In this document: piece after piece, positions 9,090 to 17,541 of the stretch
How the letters are laid out: the number at the start of each line of letters is the position of its first letter
Numbering within the stretch: position 1 is the first letter of the stretch
Source of the DNA: CAIQPS01 sp963843455
GTDB taxonomy: Bacteria > Actinomycetota > Thermoleophilia > RBG-16-64-13
Assembly (NCBI GenBank): GCA_963843455.1
Contig: CAWJKE010000016.1
Coordinates: 248,001-312,000, forward strand
DNA: 64,000 bases
Direction of reading: 5' to 3'
Translations under genes and position numbers: made by a program
Notes under the pieces: model-generated
Database searches by the model: none
What the model was told of the DNA's origin: nothing
What the model saw: the letters and a program-made list of their open reading frames with translations, nothing else

Positions 9090-10610
9090 TCAGCGCGGCG
9101 CCATCACCCGCGCGGCCCGGGCGGCCACAAGTCCCGAAGCCGAGGCCTGCACCAGCCCCCGGGTTACCCCGGCGCCGTCGCCGATGGCGTAGAGGCCCTT
9201 GACCGGGGTCTGCAGATCGGGGCCCAGCGTGAGCCGCGAGGAATAGAACTTGACCTCGGCTCCATACAGCAGCGTATCGCGGCCCCCCACCCCGGGTAGG
9301 AGAGCGTCCAGGGCATCGAGCATGTCGACCAGGTCGCGCAGATGCCGGTAGGGCAAGGCGAAGCTCAGGTCGCCCGGGGTGGCGGCGCGCAGCGTCGGTT
9401 CCACCACGCCACGCCGCAATCTCTCCGGCGTGGTGCGATGTCCCGCCCTCAGGTCACCCAGCCGCTGCACCAGTATGTCCCTGCCCAGCATGTTGGCCAG
9501 CCGAGCGACCGACTTGCCGTAGGCGATAGGCTCATTGAACGGCACGGTGAACCGGGTGGAGACCAGCAGCGCAAAGTTGGTGTTGGAGGTCTTGTGCTCG
9601 GAGTTGGCGTAGCTGTGACCGTTGACCGTCACTGCGTCGCCCCAGCACTCGGTGCACACCACCCCGCGCGGGTTCATGCAGAACGTCCGCACCTGGTCCT
9701 CGAAGTGTCGGGAGGTGTAGAGCAGCTTGGGTTCGTAGAGCTCGTCGGTGATGATGTCGGTCACCACCGCCGGCACCTCCACCCGGACCCCGATGTCGAC
9801 CGCGTTGCTCACCAGGTCGATGCCCAGCCTACCCGCTTCCGCCGTCAGCCAGGCCGAGCCCTCCCGTCCCGGGGCCAGTATCACGATGGGGCTCTCGTAG
9901 GTCTGGCCGTCGGCCGTGGTGACGCCGGCCACACGTCCGAGATCGTCTGGTGCTCCCTCCCCGTGGGAGGCCCGCGGCGTCTTAGAATACGGCTTCGCCA
10001 TGGGCTGTCCGGCAGCGGCAGCGGCGGCCTTCGCCGCCGCGCGCTTCGGCGGCGCCGCCCCGTCGACGGTGAGCACGGTGGTCACGGCCGTGTCGGTGCG
10101 GATATCGACCTTGTCTTCCAGCTCGGCCCGCATGGCGGCGAGCACCTCGGCCGATCGCTCCGTCCCCAGGTGTCTCACCGGCGAGCGCACCAACCGCAGA
10201 CCTTGCCGGGCGGCCAGATCGGCCCAGTGATCGTAACGGTCCCCTTCATTCCCGTAGAGCCGGTCCGGAGCCCCGAAACGCCGGTAGATGCCATCCACGT
10301 GGGCGATCAGTTCCAGCATCCCGGCAGCGTCGACGTAGTCGCCCAGCCAGCCCCCTACTTCCGGGCCCAGCGTGAGCTTGCCGTCGGAGAAGGCGCCCGC
10401 TCCTCCCCAGCCGGTGGTGATGTCACAGGTGGGGCAGTGCACGCAGGAGCCGGTGTCGCGGGCAGGACAGCGCCGCTCGGAGATGTCGGCCCCCTTCTCG
10501 AGAAGGAGCACCCGCAGCCCAGGCCTGGCTGCCAACTCGAGGGCAGCGAATATGCCGGCCGGGCCCCCGCCCACGATGATGACGTCGTACTTGTCGCTGC
10601 CTGTGGTCAT
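9090..10610 (-). CDS. NAD(P)/FAD-dependent dehydrogenase (COG2509-like)
   Basis: About 506 residues. N-terminal FAD-binding Rossmann motif VIIVGGGPAGIFAALELA, then a Cys cluster CPARDTGSCVHCPTC before GWGGAGAFSDGK, the arrangement seen in the uncharacterised YhfW/COG2509 FAD dehydrogenases; C-terminal GLYAIGDGAGVTRGLVQA closes the FAD site. An Ala/Lys-rich insert of about 35 residues (around bases 9950-10060) interrupts the middle. ATG at 10610 is chosen; a GTG two codons upstream is possible. Substrate unknown. Confidence 0.8.
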   Translation of the reverse strand: MTTGSDKYDVIIVGGGPAGIFAALELAARPGLRVLLLEKGADISERRCPARDTGSCVHCPTCDITTGWGGAGAFSDGKLTLGPEVGGWLGDYVDAAGMLELIAHVDGIYRRFGAPDRLYGNEGDRYDHWADLAARQGLRLVRSPVRHLGTERSAEVLAAMRAELEDKVDIRTDTAVTTVLTVDGAAPPKRAAAKAAAAAAGQPMAKPYSKTPRASHGEGAPDDLGRVAGVTTADGQTYESPIVILAPGREGSAWLTAEAGRLGIDLVSNAVDIGVRVEVPAVVTDIITDELYEPKLLYTSRHFEDQVRTFCMNPRGVVCTECWGDAVTVNGHSYANSEHKTSNTNFALLVSTRFTVPFNEPIAYGKSVARLANMLGRDILVQRLGDLRAGHRTTPERLRRGVVEPTLRAATPGDLSFALPYRHLRDLVDMLDALDALLPGVGGRDTLLYGAEVKFYSSRLTLGPDLQTPVKGLYAIGDGAGVTRGLVQASASGLVAARAARVMAPR

Positions 10611-10641
10611 AGTCACACGCGGGCCACGGTCGCCGCTCGGC

Positions 10642-12014
10642 CTACGGCGCCAGCCGATTGGCATCGGCCAGGTCCGAGAACCGCGTGTAGTTGGGCGCGA
10701 AAGCCATCTTGCAGTCGCCGATGGGCCCATTTCGCTGTTTGCCCACGATGATCTCGGCCGTGCCCTTGTCCTGGCTGTCGCGGTTGTAGACCTCGTCGCG
10801 GTATATGAACATCACCAAGTCTGCGTCTTGTTCTATTGCGCCCGATTCGCGTAGATCCGACAGCACCGGCTTGTTGCCGGCCCGCTGCTCCACCTGCCGC
10901 GACAACTGGGACAGGGCGAGCACCGGAACCTCGAGTTCACGGGCGAGGATCTTGAGGCCGCGGGAGATGCGCGAGATCTCTTGTTGCCGGTTCTCGGTGC
11001 CTATGTCCCCCATCATCAACTGAAGGTAGTCCACGATGATGAGCCCCAGGTTCTTCTCCTGCGACCGAAGCCGGCGCGCCTTTGCCCGGATCTCCATGAG
11101 GTTCAGCGAGGCGCTGTCGTCGATGAAGATGGGGGCCGTGTGAAGCGGGGTGCAACCCGCCGCCAACTGGCTCCAGTCCCTAGTCTGCAGTGCCCCTCGA
11201 CGCACCCGCCAGCTGTCGACGCGCGCTTCGGAGCACATCATGCGGTTGACCACCTCCGCCTTGGACATCTCCAGGCTGAAGACGGCCACTCCCTTGGCCT
11301 GGTCGACCGCCACGTTTCGGGCGACGTTCAACGCGAATGCGGTCTTCCCCATGGAAGGGCGAGCGGCCAGGATGATCAGGTTTGAGGGCTGAAACCCGCC
11401 GATGAGGGCATCCACGTCGCGAAAGCCGGTCTGGCAGCCGACGGTGCGGTGCCCTTCGGACATGAGCCGCTCCAGTTCGGAGAAGCTCTCGGTGATGAGC
11501 TCGCCTATGGGCTCGAACTCGCCCACCACCCGGCTCTGGGAGATATCGAAGACCATCTGCTCGGCCCGGTCGATGAGTTCCAGGGGCGGCTGCTCGCGCC
11601 GGTAGCCCATCTCGGTGATCTCTCCGCCCACCTTGATGAGCGAGCGCAGGTAGTAGTTCTCGCGCACGATCTCCGCGTAGTAGCGGGCGTTCGTGGCCGC
11701 GGGGACCGAAGTCACCAGGCTGTGGATGAAGGCCCGCCCGCCGACGGTCTCGAGGCTGGCCCGGTTGGCCAACTGCTCGGAGACCGTTATGGGGTCGACA
11801 GGTTCCCCCCGGGAAAACAGGTCTTCGATGACCTCGAATATCCGCTGGTGCCCCTGCCGGTAGAAGTAGTGAGGCCGCACGATCTCGCTGACCGCGGGGA
11901 TCACGTTGGGCGTGAGCATGCTCGCCCCCAAAACCGACAGTTCCGCGTCGAGGTTCTGTGGGACTGCATAATCGCCCCCGGGTTCTCCCCCGGGCCGCCG
12001 ATTCCCGCCGCCAT
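10642..12014 (-). CDS. dnaB: Replicative DNA helicase DnaB (apparent frameshift near the start)
   Basis: Hexameric helicase at the replication fork. N-terminal domain from YAVPQNLDAELSVLGASM, then the RecA-like domain with Walker A ARPSMGKTAFALN, Walker B LGLIIVDYLQLM and LSQLSRQVEQR. The main frame has no ATG, GTG or TTG near the expected start. An ATG at 12014 opens a different frame, MAAGIGGPGENPG, that would join the DnaB frame if one base were added in either five-base C run (about 11973-11977 or 11986-11990). Length 1373 fits a one-base loss. The gene is either misassembled or starts unusually. Confidence 0.88.
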
Positions 12015-12031
12015 CCCTACACCCGCCTCGC

Positions 12032-12493
12032 CTAGGCCTTGTGCTCCTCGGGAACCACGATGACCTTGATCTCGGCCGGCTCCACGCTGTTGTGTACGGC
12101 CACTTTGACCATGTACGTGCCCACCAGCTTGATGGGTTCTTCGAGCTCCACATTACGCTTGTCGACGCGAATCTTGCGTGCGGCGAAGAGGGCGGTCGTG
12201 ATGTCCTGGGTGGTGATCGAGCCGAAGAGCCGATCGCCCGAGCCGACGGGCGCGGGGATGGTCAGCACGGTCTTGGCCAGGAGGTCGCGGGTCTCTTCGG
12301 CCTGCTCGGCCTCGCGGCGAGCGTGGGCTTCCTTCTGCTCCATGATCTTCCGCACCTGGGCGATGCGGCCCGGCGTGGCCATCTCTGCGATCTTGCGAGG
12401 GAAGAGGTAGTTGCGGGCGTATCCGTTGGATACGTTGGCTACCTCACCCTTCTTGCCCACCTTGTCCACGTCCTGCAACAGGATTATCTCCAT
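12032..12493 (-). CDS. rplI: 50S ribosomal protein L9
   Basis: 153-residue large-subunit protein. N-terminal rRNA-binding domain MEIILLQDVDKVGKKGEVAN and YARNYLFPRKIAE, a long connecting helix rich in Glu/Arg, and the C-terminal domain with GSGDRLFGSITTQDI. Complete and in the conserved position between rpsR and dnaB. Confidence 0.97.
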   Translation of the reverse strand: MEIILLQDVDKVGKKGEVANVSNGYARNYLFPRKIAEMATPGRIAQVRKIMEQKEAHARREAEQAEETRDLLAKTVLTIPAPVGSGDRLFGSITTQDITTALFAARKIRVDKRNVELEEPIKLVGTYMVKVAVHNSVEPAEIKVIVVPEEHKA

Positions 12494-12512
12494 AGGTCAC
12501 TCCTTCTCGATA

Positions 12513-13494
12513 TCATCTCTGAGAGCCCGGTCCCGGGCTCTTGAGGGCGAAACGCTTGCGATAGTCGATCCATGTGTCCATAAGCCCGACCAGCCCGGTG
12601 AGCTGGAAGAACGCCTGGGCCATGACCGCCGAAATGAATAGCGCCGTCCGAGAGCCCGGCCGCCACTGCCTATTTGCTCCGAACCAGCGAAGCACACCGA
12701 GCGCCTGCAAGAAGAACAGGGTCTGCGACACCAGCAGCACGTCGATACCCGCGTACAGCAAGACCGAATGCCACTGCCCGCTCCCGCGGGCGAAGAGCAG
12801 CATGGCCAGCCCGCGCGATTGAAGCGTAGGCCACCGCCCAGTGCATGCGGAAGGTGGACAGGGACATGGTGACGGCCACCTTCTGCCGCAATCGCGGGAA
12901 GATCAGGTACGCCAGGCCGAGGGTAGACGCGGCCATGAGCACTACGACCATGCCCAGGACACCCGGGGCGAGATAGGGAAAGATGTCCACCAGCCTGCGC
13001 AGTTGGCTCGACACCGTGTCTAGAGAGACCTGGCTGATGCCCATATCGCCGTACATGCGGCCCGCGCTGGCGATGGAGTCGTAGGAAGCCTGTTTCAACT
13101 CGGTCAGACTGAGACCGAACACGAGCCACAGGATCACTCCGTACAAGACCAGGGCCACGAGCAGCGCGGAGGCCGTCGAAGCGAGGCTGCGCGGAAACCG
13201 CCAGCCGCTCCTCAACGCCCATCCCAGAGTCGTGCCCACGCTCACCGTCACCAGGAACACCAGCAACGCCACTCCGATGCCGGCACCCACATACAGCAGG
13301 GCCGCCGCCACCATCGCCACTAACGTCCCGCTCATCCAGCCGTGCCGCGCCACCACATAGGCGAGCGGCAGGGCGAGGAACGGAGCGAGCACCACCGGGG
13401 CAACAGGCAGGATGAGCATGAGCACCGCGATCATCACGGTGCCCGCCACTGCCTTGCCGACGGAGACGAGCGGCAACATAGAAGACTGCCTCAT
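12513..13494 (-). CDS. DUF2232 (YybS-like) membrane protein, frameshifted
   Basis: Multi-pass membrane protein of unknown function, placed as in other genomes between rpsR and rplI. Frame 1 (13494 down to about 12810) gives six or so hydrophobic segments through FRMHWAVAYASIA. It then runs into a low-hydrophobicity tail, while the next frame continues GLAMLLFARGSGQWHSVLL and the terminal YAGIDVLLVSQTLFFLQALG. One extra base in the GCGCGGGC stretch near 12810-12818 explains it; total length 982 is 3n+1. It is a real lesion or an assembly error. Confidence 0.72.
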
Positions 13495-13512
13495 GCCGGT
13501 CGGGATCCTTTT

Positions 13513-13770
13513 CTACCGGCTGCTGTACGGTAGCAGAGCGACCTCACGGGCCCGCTTGATGGCCACCGCGACCTGGCGCTGGTGCCGGCGGCACGCGCCG
13601 GTGGTGCGCCGCGACCGGATCTTGCCCCGCTCGGACATGAACCGGCGCAGGGTGCTGTAGTCTTTGTAATCCACCTCTTCTACGTTCTCTTTGCAGAAGA
13701 AGCAGTACTTGCGCCGACGTCCGCCTGTGGTGGGTCTGACCCGCCGCGGCGGCTTCTTAGGATTGGCCAC
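13513..13770 (-). CDS. rpsR: 30S ribosomal protein S18
   Basis: 85-residue small-subunit protein. It has the KYCFFCKENVEEVDYKDY segment, a CxxC that together with a later Cys (ACRRHQRQ) may bind zinc, and the conserved FMSERGKIRSRRTTG region. It partners S6, encoded two genes upstream in the same operon. Confidence 0.97.
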   Translation of the reverse strand: MANPKKPPRRVRPTTGGRRRKYCFFCKENVEEVDYKDYSTLRRFMSERGKIRSRRTTGACRRHQRQVAVAIKRAREVALLPYSSR

Positions 13771-13794
13771 TTCTTTAACCTCCTTGGGGATCGA

Positions 13795-14244
13795 CTAGAA
13801 CGGGATGTCGTCGCCCCCGAAATCGATGTCACGGAAATCGTCCTGAGCCGGAGCGTCGGGAGCGGGCTGACTGCCACCGCCCCGATATGCCGGCTCGCGT
13901 GTCTCGCCGCCCTGGCCTCCGAGGAAGACCACGTTCTCGGCGATGATCTCGACCTTGCTACGTTTTGTGCCGTCCTGGGCCTCCCAAGACCGCTGCTCGA
14001 GATGGCCGTCGATGGCCACTTGGCGACCTTTGGCAAGGTACTGCGCGGAGTTCTCTCCTTGAGCACCCCACACCACCACGTCGAAGAAGCTCGCCTTGTC
14101 GGCCCATTGGCCCGTTGCGTCCTTGAACCTCCGCCCGACGGCAACGCCGAACTGGCACACAGACGTGCCACCCGGGGTCTGCCGGAGCTCGGGGTCGCGG
14201 GTGAGATTGCCCACAAGAGTTACGCGTGCAAAACCACGAGCCAT
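13795..14244 (-). CDS. ssb: Single-stranded DNA-binding protein SSB
   Basis: 149 residues. N-terminal OB fold (VTLVGNLTRDPELRQTPGG, FFDVVVWG, QVAIDGHLEQRSWE), a Gly/Pro-rich linker and the acidic tip DIDFGGDDIPF that binds partner proteins. Lies between rpsF and rpsR as in most bacteria. Confidence 0.96.
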   Translation of the reverse strand: MARGFARVTLVGNLTRDPELRQTPGGTSVCQFGVAVGRRFKDATGQWADKASFFDVVVWGAQGENSAQYLAKGRQVAIDGHLEQRSWEAQDGTKRSKVEIIAENVVFLGGQGGETREPAYRGGGSQPAPDAPAQDDFRDIDFGGDDIPF

Positions 14245-14258
14245 CTTCGCTCCTTGGG

Positions 14259-14612
14259 CTAGGCTTGTTCCGCCGGCGCGGCCGGAGCAACGGCCGGAGC
14301 AACGGTCGGCTGCTGGAAGGCGAACGGCTTCTCATGCTTGAGCGGCATGTAACGCAGGACGCTGTCGGTGATGCCGAGTACCCGGGTCACTTCATCCAGC
14401 GTCTTTGACGTCGCCTGGAAATACAGGATGTAATAGACGCCGTCGAACGAGTCCTTGATCTCGTACGCCAGTCGCTTCTTACCCCATTCGTCGATCTTCA
14501 CGATGGCGCCGCCATCACTCGTGATGATCTCTTTGGTGCGGTCGAGGACCGCGGTTCGTTCTTGATCCTCCACTGTGGTGCGCAGGATAAGAACCAGCTC
14601 ATAGCTGTTCAG
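14259..14612 (-). CDS. rpsF: 30S ribosomal protein S6, probable CTG start
   Basis: Small-subunit protein binding S18 and 16S rRNA. The universal S6 N-terminus (M)NSYELVLILRTTVEDQER is present in frame, but its first codon is CTG at 14612-14610. A near-perfect Shine-Dalgarno GGAGGTGA lies 6 bases upstream. The first in-frame ATG-type codon downstream is a GTG at residue 15, which would remove the first beta strand. The C-terminal tail is a Pro/Ala repeat (PTVAPAVAPAAPAEQA). CTG-initiated length is 117 residues. Confidence 0.9.
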   Translation of the reverse strand: MNSYELVLILRTTVEDQERTAVLDRTKEIITSDGGAIVKIDEWGKKRLAYEIKDSFDGVYYILYFQATSKTLDEVTRVLGITDSVLRYMPLKHEKPFAFQQPTVAPAVAPAAPAEQA

Positions 14613-14639
14613 TTTAGGTCACCTCCTACGGTCTTAGCG

Positions 14640-14661
14640 GCCCCGGCTTCACTGCCGGAGC
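14640..14661 (-). promoter_or_regulatory. Leader hairpin upstream of rpsF
   Basis: GCTCCGGC-AGTGAA-GCCGGGGC (8 bp with one G-U pair, 6-base loop), ending about 20 bases before the rpsF Shine-Dalgarno. In many bacteria an S6:S18-binding leader with a CCG motif sits here and feeds back on this operon. This hairpin contains CCG, but its fit to that motif is unverified. Confidence 0.35.
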
Positions 14662-14697
14662 AGGGGTGCAGATATGAATACTACACACGCCGCCGGA

Positions 14698-14715
14698 CAG
14701 GATCGTGCGATCCTG
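14698..14715. terminator. Perfect hairpin between ccdA and rpsF
   Basis: CAGGATCG-TG-CGATCCTG, 8 bp arms with a 2-base spacer, flanked by further imperfect GC pairing. It lies between the end of ccdA and the rpsF leader. Without a T-tract it could be a weak terminator or an operator for the ribosomal operon. Confidence 0.35.
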
Positions 14716-14767
14716 CCGCCTTATGCGGACGGCGTGAGCGGGGGAGTATACACCGGGCGGGCGCCCG

Positions 14768-15481
14768 CTACCAGGAGATCCAGCTGGGCAGGAAGCTCGA
14801 GAGCCGGGAGAACTCACCGCTGATGAGAAGCGCCCCGTAGAGCATCAACAAGACCCCGCAGACTATCTGTATGGTGCGCAGATGGCGCCGAACCCGCGAG
14901 AAGGCCCGCAGGGCTTTGCCCACGAACAGCCCGGCGAGGAGAAAGGGGATCCCCAGGCCGAGCGAGTAGACGAACAACAGGGCGGCACCGCCGGCCGGAT
15001 TGCCCCCCGACGCGGCAAGCGTCAATATCGAGCCGAGCACCGGGCCCACGCATGGAGTCCAGCCGAGGGCGAACGCCATGCCCACGATGACCGCGCCGGC
15101 CGGTCCTCGGGGGGCCTTCGCCAGAAACGGATGCACATCGCGCTGCATAAAGGCCGGAACGGTAGCGCCCGCCACCACCGCGCCAAGGATAACGAGCATG
15201 GCGCCCGCCACTATCTCCAACGTCCGCTGGTCGGCCAGTCGGCCGATGAAGGAGAAGCCCGCTCCCAAGAGAGTGAACACCAGGGAGAAGCCGAGTACGA
15301 AGCCGATGGTGCTCCACAGGACCCTGCGGTCGCCCTTCTGCAGGTCCTCGACGCTCAGCCCCGACACGAACGAGAGGTAGACCGGGATAAGGGGCAGGAT
15401 GCAGGGGCTGAGAAAGCTGGCGGCGCCGGCGAGCAGCGCCACCAGAAACGCCACAGGACCAAGTTCAGCGGGTAAGGTCAT
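14768..15481 (-). CDS. ccdA: Cytochrome c biogenesis/thiol transporter CcdA
   Basis: Six-helix membrane protein passing reducing equivalents from cytoplasmic thioredoxin to extracytoplasmic thiol proteins. The redox Cys pair is visible in TM1 (ASFLSPCILPLIPVYLSFV) and TM4 (ALGWTPCVGPVLGSIL). 237 residues, family-typical. Its ATG overlaps the stop of the TlpA-like lipoprotein as ATGA, so that protein is its likely partner. Cytoplasmic electron donor could be the TrxA encoded 2 kb upstream in the same cluster. Confidence 0.93.
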   Translation of the reverse strand: MTLPAELGPVAFLVALLAGAASFLSPCILPLIPVYLSFVSGLSVEDLQKGDRRVLWSTIGFVLGFSLVFTLLGAGFSFIGRLADQRTLEIVAGAMLVILGAVVAGATVPAFMQRDVHPFLAKAPRGPAGAVIVGMAFALGWTPCVGPVLGSILTLAASGGNPAGGAALLFVYSLGLGIPFLLAGLFVGKALRAFSRVRRHLRTIQIVCGVLLMLYGALLISGEFSRLSSFLPSWISW

Positions 15482-16023
15482 CCACCGGCGAGCTTATCCA
15501 CGAGCTGATTGAGCCCGGCAAAATCGACGCCGCCCACGATGTTCTTTGCCAGCCCACCCTGCGCATTGATGAGGAACAGGTTCGGCACTGAGCGGACATT
15601 GTACTCAGAGGCCAGATCGCCTTCGTCGAGCATGACCGGGAACGAGTAGCGGCCGGACATGATCAGGTCGCGCACTGCGGCCTCCTGGTTGCTGGGCGCC
15701 ACGACCAGTATCGCTGCTTTATCCGCTGCTTCTCGATAGAACCTATCGAGTTCCGGCATCTCCTCCCGGCACGCCGGTCAGCCGGCGGTCATATAGACCA
15801 AGAAGAGCGGCTTGCCCCGATACCCGTCGAGCGTCACGATCTTGCCGTCGAGGGTCACGCCGGAGAACTGAGGCGCCGCCTTGGGGCTGGAGGTTGGGGT
15901 CTGGCCGATCTGCGTCGGGGCAGAGCCACAGGATGCCAGAAGGGTACCTACCCCCGCGAGCAGCGACACGGCGAGCAAAGCGGCAACGACCACCTTCCTG
16001 GCGGGGTGCGCGCGCCGGCTCAT
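15478..16023 (-). CDS. TlpA/ResA-like thioredoxin lipoprotein, candidate selenoprotein (in-frame TGA)
   Basis: 181-residue protein if TGA at 15780-15778 (codon 82) is read through. It has a signal sequence with lipobox LLASC (Cys32), the strand KPLFLVYMTAG, then U-P-A-C in place of CxxC, then REEMPELDRFY and the cis-Pro loop VRSVPNLFLI. TGA thus falls exactly on the catalytic first Cys of a thioredoxin fold, with the same frame intact on both sides. A perfect hairpin lies at bacterial SECIS distance downstream. It overlaps ccdA and lgt. Alternative: a TGC-to-TGA error or mutation. Confidence 0.85.
15732..15750 (-). promoter_or_regulatory. Candidate bacterial SECIS element of the TlpA-like gene
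   Basis: Perfect stem CTCGATAG / CTATCGAG with apical loop GTT. The loop begins 35 nt after the UGA and has G at its first position. This fits the generally described bacterial SECIS rules: an apical loop roughly 16-37 nt downstream of UGA with G among its first two bases. No fold energy was computed. Confidence 0.65.
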
Positions 16024-16851
16024 TTCTTGCGTCCGCCACCCGAGGTGCTCTTGGCGGACCCGGCCTTGACCGGGCGCCGCCTTCTTGGGAGCGGGTTCGG
16101 CCGGGATGACCGGGCGCAGGCGGCCCCGGGTGCCGAAGTACCAGGCACCGATGACGCCGACCACGATCAAAGCGATGGCGATATATTGCTGCGAGGTGAG
16201 ACCCAGGGCTATCGGCTCGTTCGTGCGGATGAACTCCACCAGCAGCCTAGCTATCCCGGCCAGCACCGCATAGACGAAGATCAGCGGCCCCTCGCGCTTG
16301 AAGCGGGGCGAGAACACCCACAGCATGAGAGCGAATATGACCAGCGAACCGGCGATCTCGTAGAGCTGCGTGGGATGCACTCTGACCGTGGTAGGCGGCA
16401 GGCCGTTGGGAAAGGACATGCCCCAGGGCAGGCTGGTCGGAATCCCATAGTCGTCGCCCCTTAGAAAACAGCCCATCCGCCCGAAGGCGTAGCCCACCGG
16501 GAGGGCGATCGCTCCCGCGTCCATGACCGCCGCCAGCCGTTCCTTGGACAGCTTGGTGACGATGACGACCGCGATGATGGCGCCGAACAGGCCTCCGAAC
16601 CAGACCAGGCCACCTCCGCTCAGGAGGTTGCCGGGCCACTCGCTGGGGTGCAGGATGAGGTAGTGGATCTTGGCCCCCAGCAGACCGCCGATCACGGCCG
16701 CGATGAGCAGTCCGTAGATGAAGTCGGGCTTGACGCCCCGCTTCTTGAACTGCCAGTGGGCGACAAACCCGGCAGAGATAAAGGCGAGAGCCATCATGAC
16801 CCCGAACGAGTTCATGGTGAATCCGCCTATGTGGAACAACACCGGGTACAT
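16020..16851 (-). CDS. lgt: Prolipoprotein diacylglyceryl transferase Lgt (apparent frameshift near C-terminus)
   Basis: Membrane enzyme that attaches diacylglycerol to lipobox Cys. It shows seven hydrophobic segments with the Lgt signature GRMGCFLRGDDYG and RVHPTQLYE. As sequenced the frame runs without a stop into the downstream lipoprotein. One base fewer near 16088-16092 would instead give a tail KAGSAKSTSGGGRKK and a TGA overlapping the lipoprotein ATG as ATGA, a natural arrangement. Length 832 is 3n+1. The apparent Lgt-lipoprotein fusion is therefore probably an artefact. Confidence 0.9.
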
Positions 16852-16951
16852 CAGACCTCCGAGCCGCCGCAGGCCACCCTACGAGAAAAGAGCAGCATTG
16901 CGGCGTATTATCGCACGTGTAGGGGTCGCACGGACCCCTTGGTCAGCGTGC

Positions 16952-17179
16952 TCAGCTAAACCCGGACCGCGGTGAGCAACTACTGCTCGGTGCGCAGGTT
17001 CCGGTGTCGAGACATGCGCCCGACATAAGGCCGGTCACCCCGCCGAAGCCGGTGAAGCGCTGCTGCACGTCGCGCCCGCCGCAGTCGGGGCATACCTTCG
17101 CCTCGTCCTTGAGGAAGCCCAGGACGAAGACCTCGAAGTCTTTGCCGCAGGAAGAACATCTCAGATCATATGAGGCCAT
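16952..17179 (-). CDS. FmdB-family zinc-ribbon protein
   Basis: 75 residues. CSSC (residues 8-11) and CPDC (about 30-33) form a putative regulatory FmdB-type zinc ribbon beginning MASYDLRCSSCGKDFEV. The tail contains three further Cys in a Ser/Thr-rich run (ACLDTGTCAPSSSC), which is unusual. It sits between lgt and two thioredoxin-fold genes, hinting at a thiol or metal role. Function unknown. Confidence 0.75.
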   Translation of the reverse strand: MASYDLRCSSCGKDFEVFVLGFLKDEAKVCPDCGGRDVQQRFTGFGGVTGLMSGACLDTGTCAPSSSCSPRSGFS

Positions 17180-17184
17180 GGTGT

Positions 17185-17541
17185 TCAGTTCCCTCCGGCT
17201 ACGGTCGCGGCCGCGAAGGGCTCCACACCCAGCGACCGTAACTGTTCTTCGATCCAGTAGATGCTGATGCTGGACGGCGACTTCACCTCGTCACCGACCA
17301 ACACGAGGGGGATGCGCTCACCTCCGCCCGCCGCTTCGGTCAAGGCGGGGTATTCGGCCAGTTCGGCGTCGTCCACGTCTACGTAGCGGAGCGGGCGCTC
17401 TCCACCCATACGGGCGGCGAGATCCTGATCGAGGTATCCGACTATCTCCTCCAGAGACAGCGCGGGCCGTCAGCCACCACCGCGAAACGCGTCCGTGCGG
17501 CGCGACCCAACGATGACGATCTTGGTGCTATCCAAGTCCAA
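17185..17541 (-). CDS. Small thioredoxin-fold protein, candidate selenoprotein (in-frame TGA)
   Basis: 118 residues if TGA at 17472-17470 (codon 24) is decoded. Before it is a clear beta-alpha opening STKIVIVGSRRTDAFRGGG; after it RPALSLEEIVGYLDQDLAAR, YVDVDDAE, and IPLVLVGDEVKSPSSISIYW, which resembles the C-terminal half of YuzD-like oxidoreductases. The protein only makes a complete fold when the TGA is passed. A SECIS-like hairpin follows. No Cys accompanies the UGA at CxxC spacing, so this case is weaker than the TlpA one. Start TTG overlaps trxA; a second TTG lies two codons later. Confidence 0.55.
17442..17460 (-). promoter_or_regulatory. Candidate bacterial SECIS element of the thioredoxin-fold gene
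   Basis: Stem CTGTCTC / GAGATAG (7 bp including one G-U) with loop TGGAG. The loop starts 17 nt after the UGA (16 intervening bases) and has G at its second position, at the short end of the usual range. Confidence 0.45.

Noticed and set aside
15778..16851. A genuine Lgt-TlpA fusion protein
   Set aside because: A one-base shift gives a natural Lgt tail and an ATGA junction, and the lipoprotein has its own signal peptide and lipobox.
15478..17541. UGA reassigned genome-wide (alternative code)
   Set aside because: Many genes here end in TGA with functional overlaps (ATGA), so UGA is a normal stop outside the two special cases.
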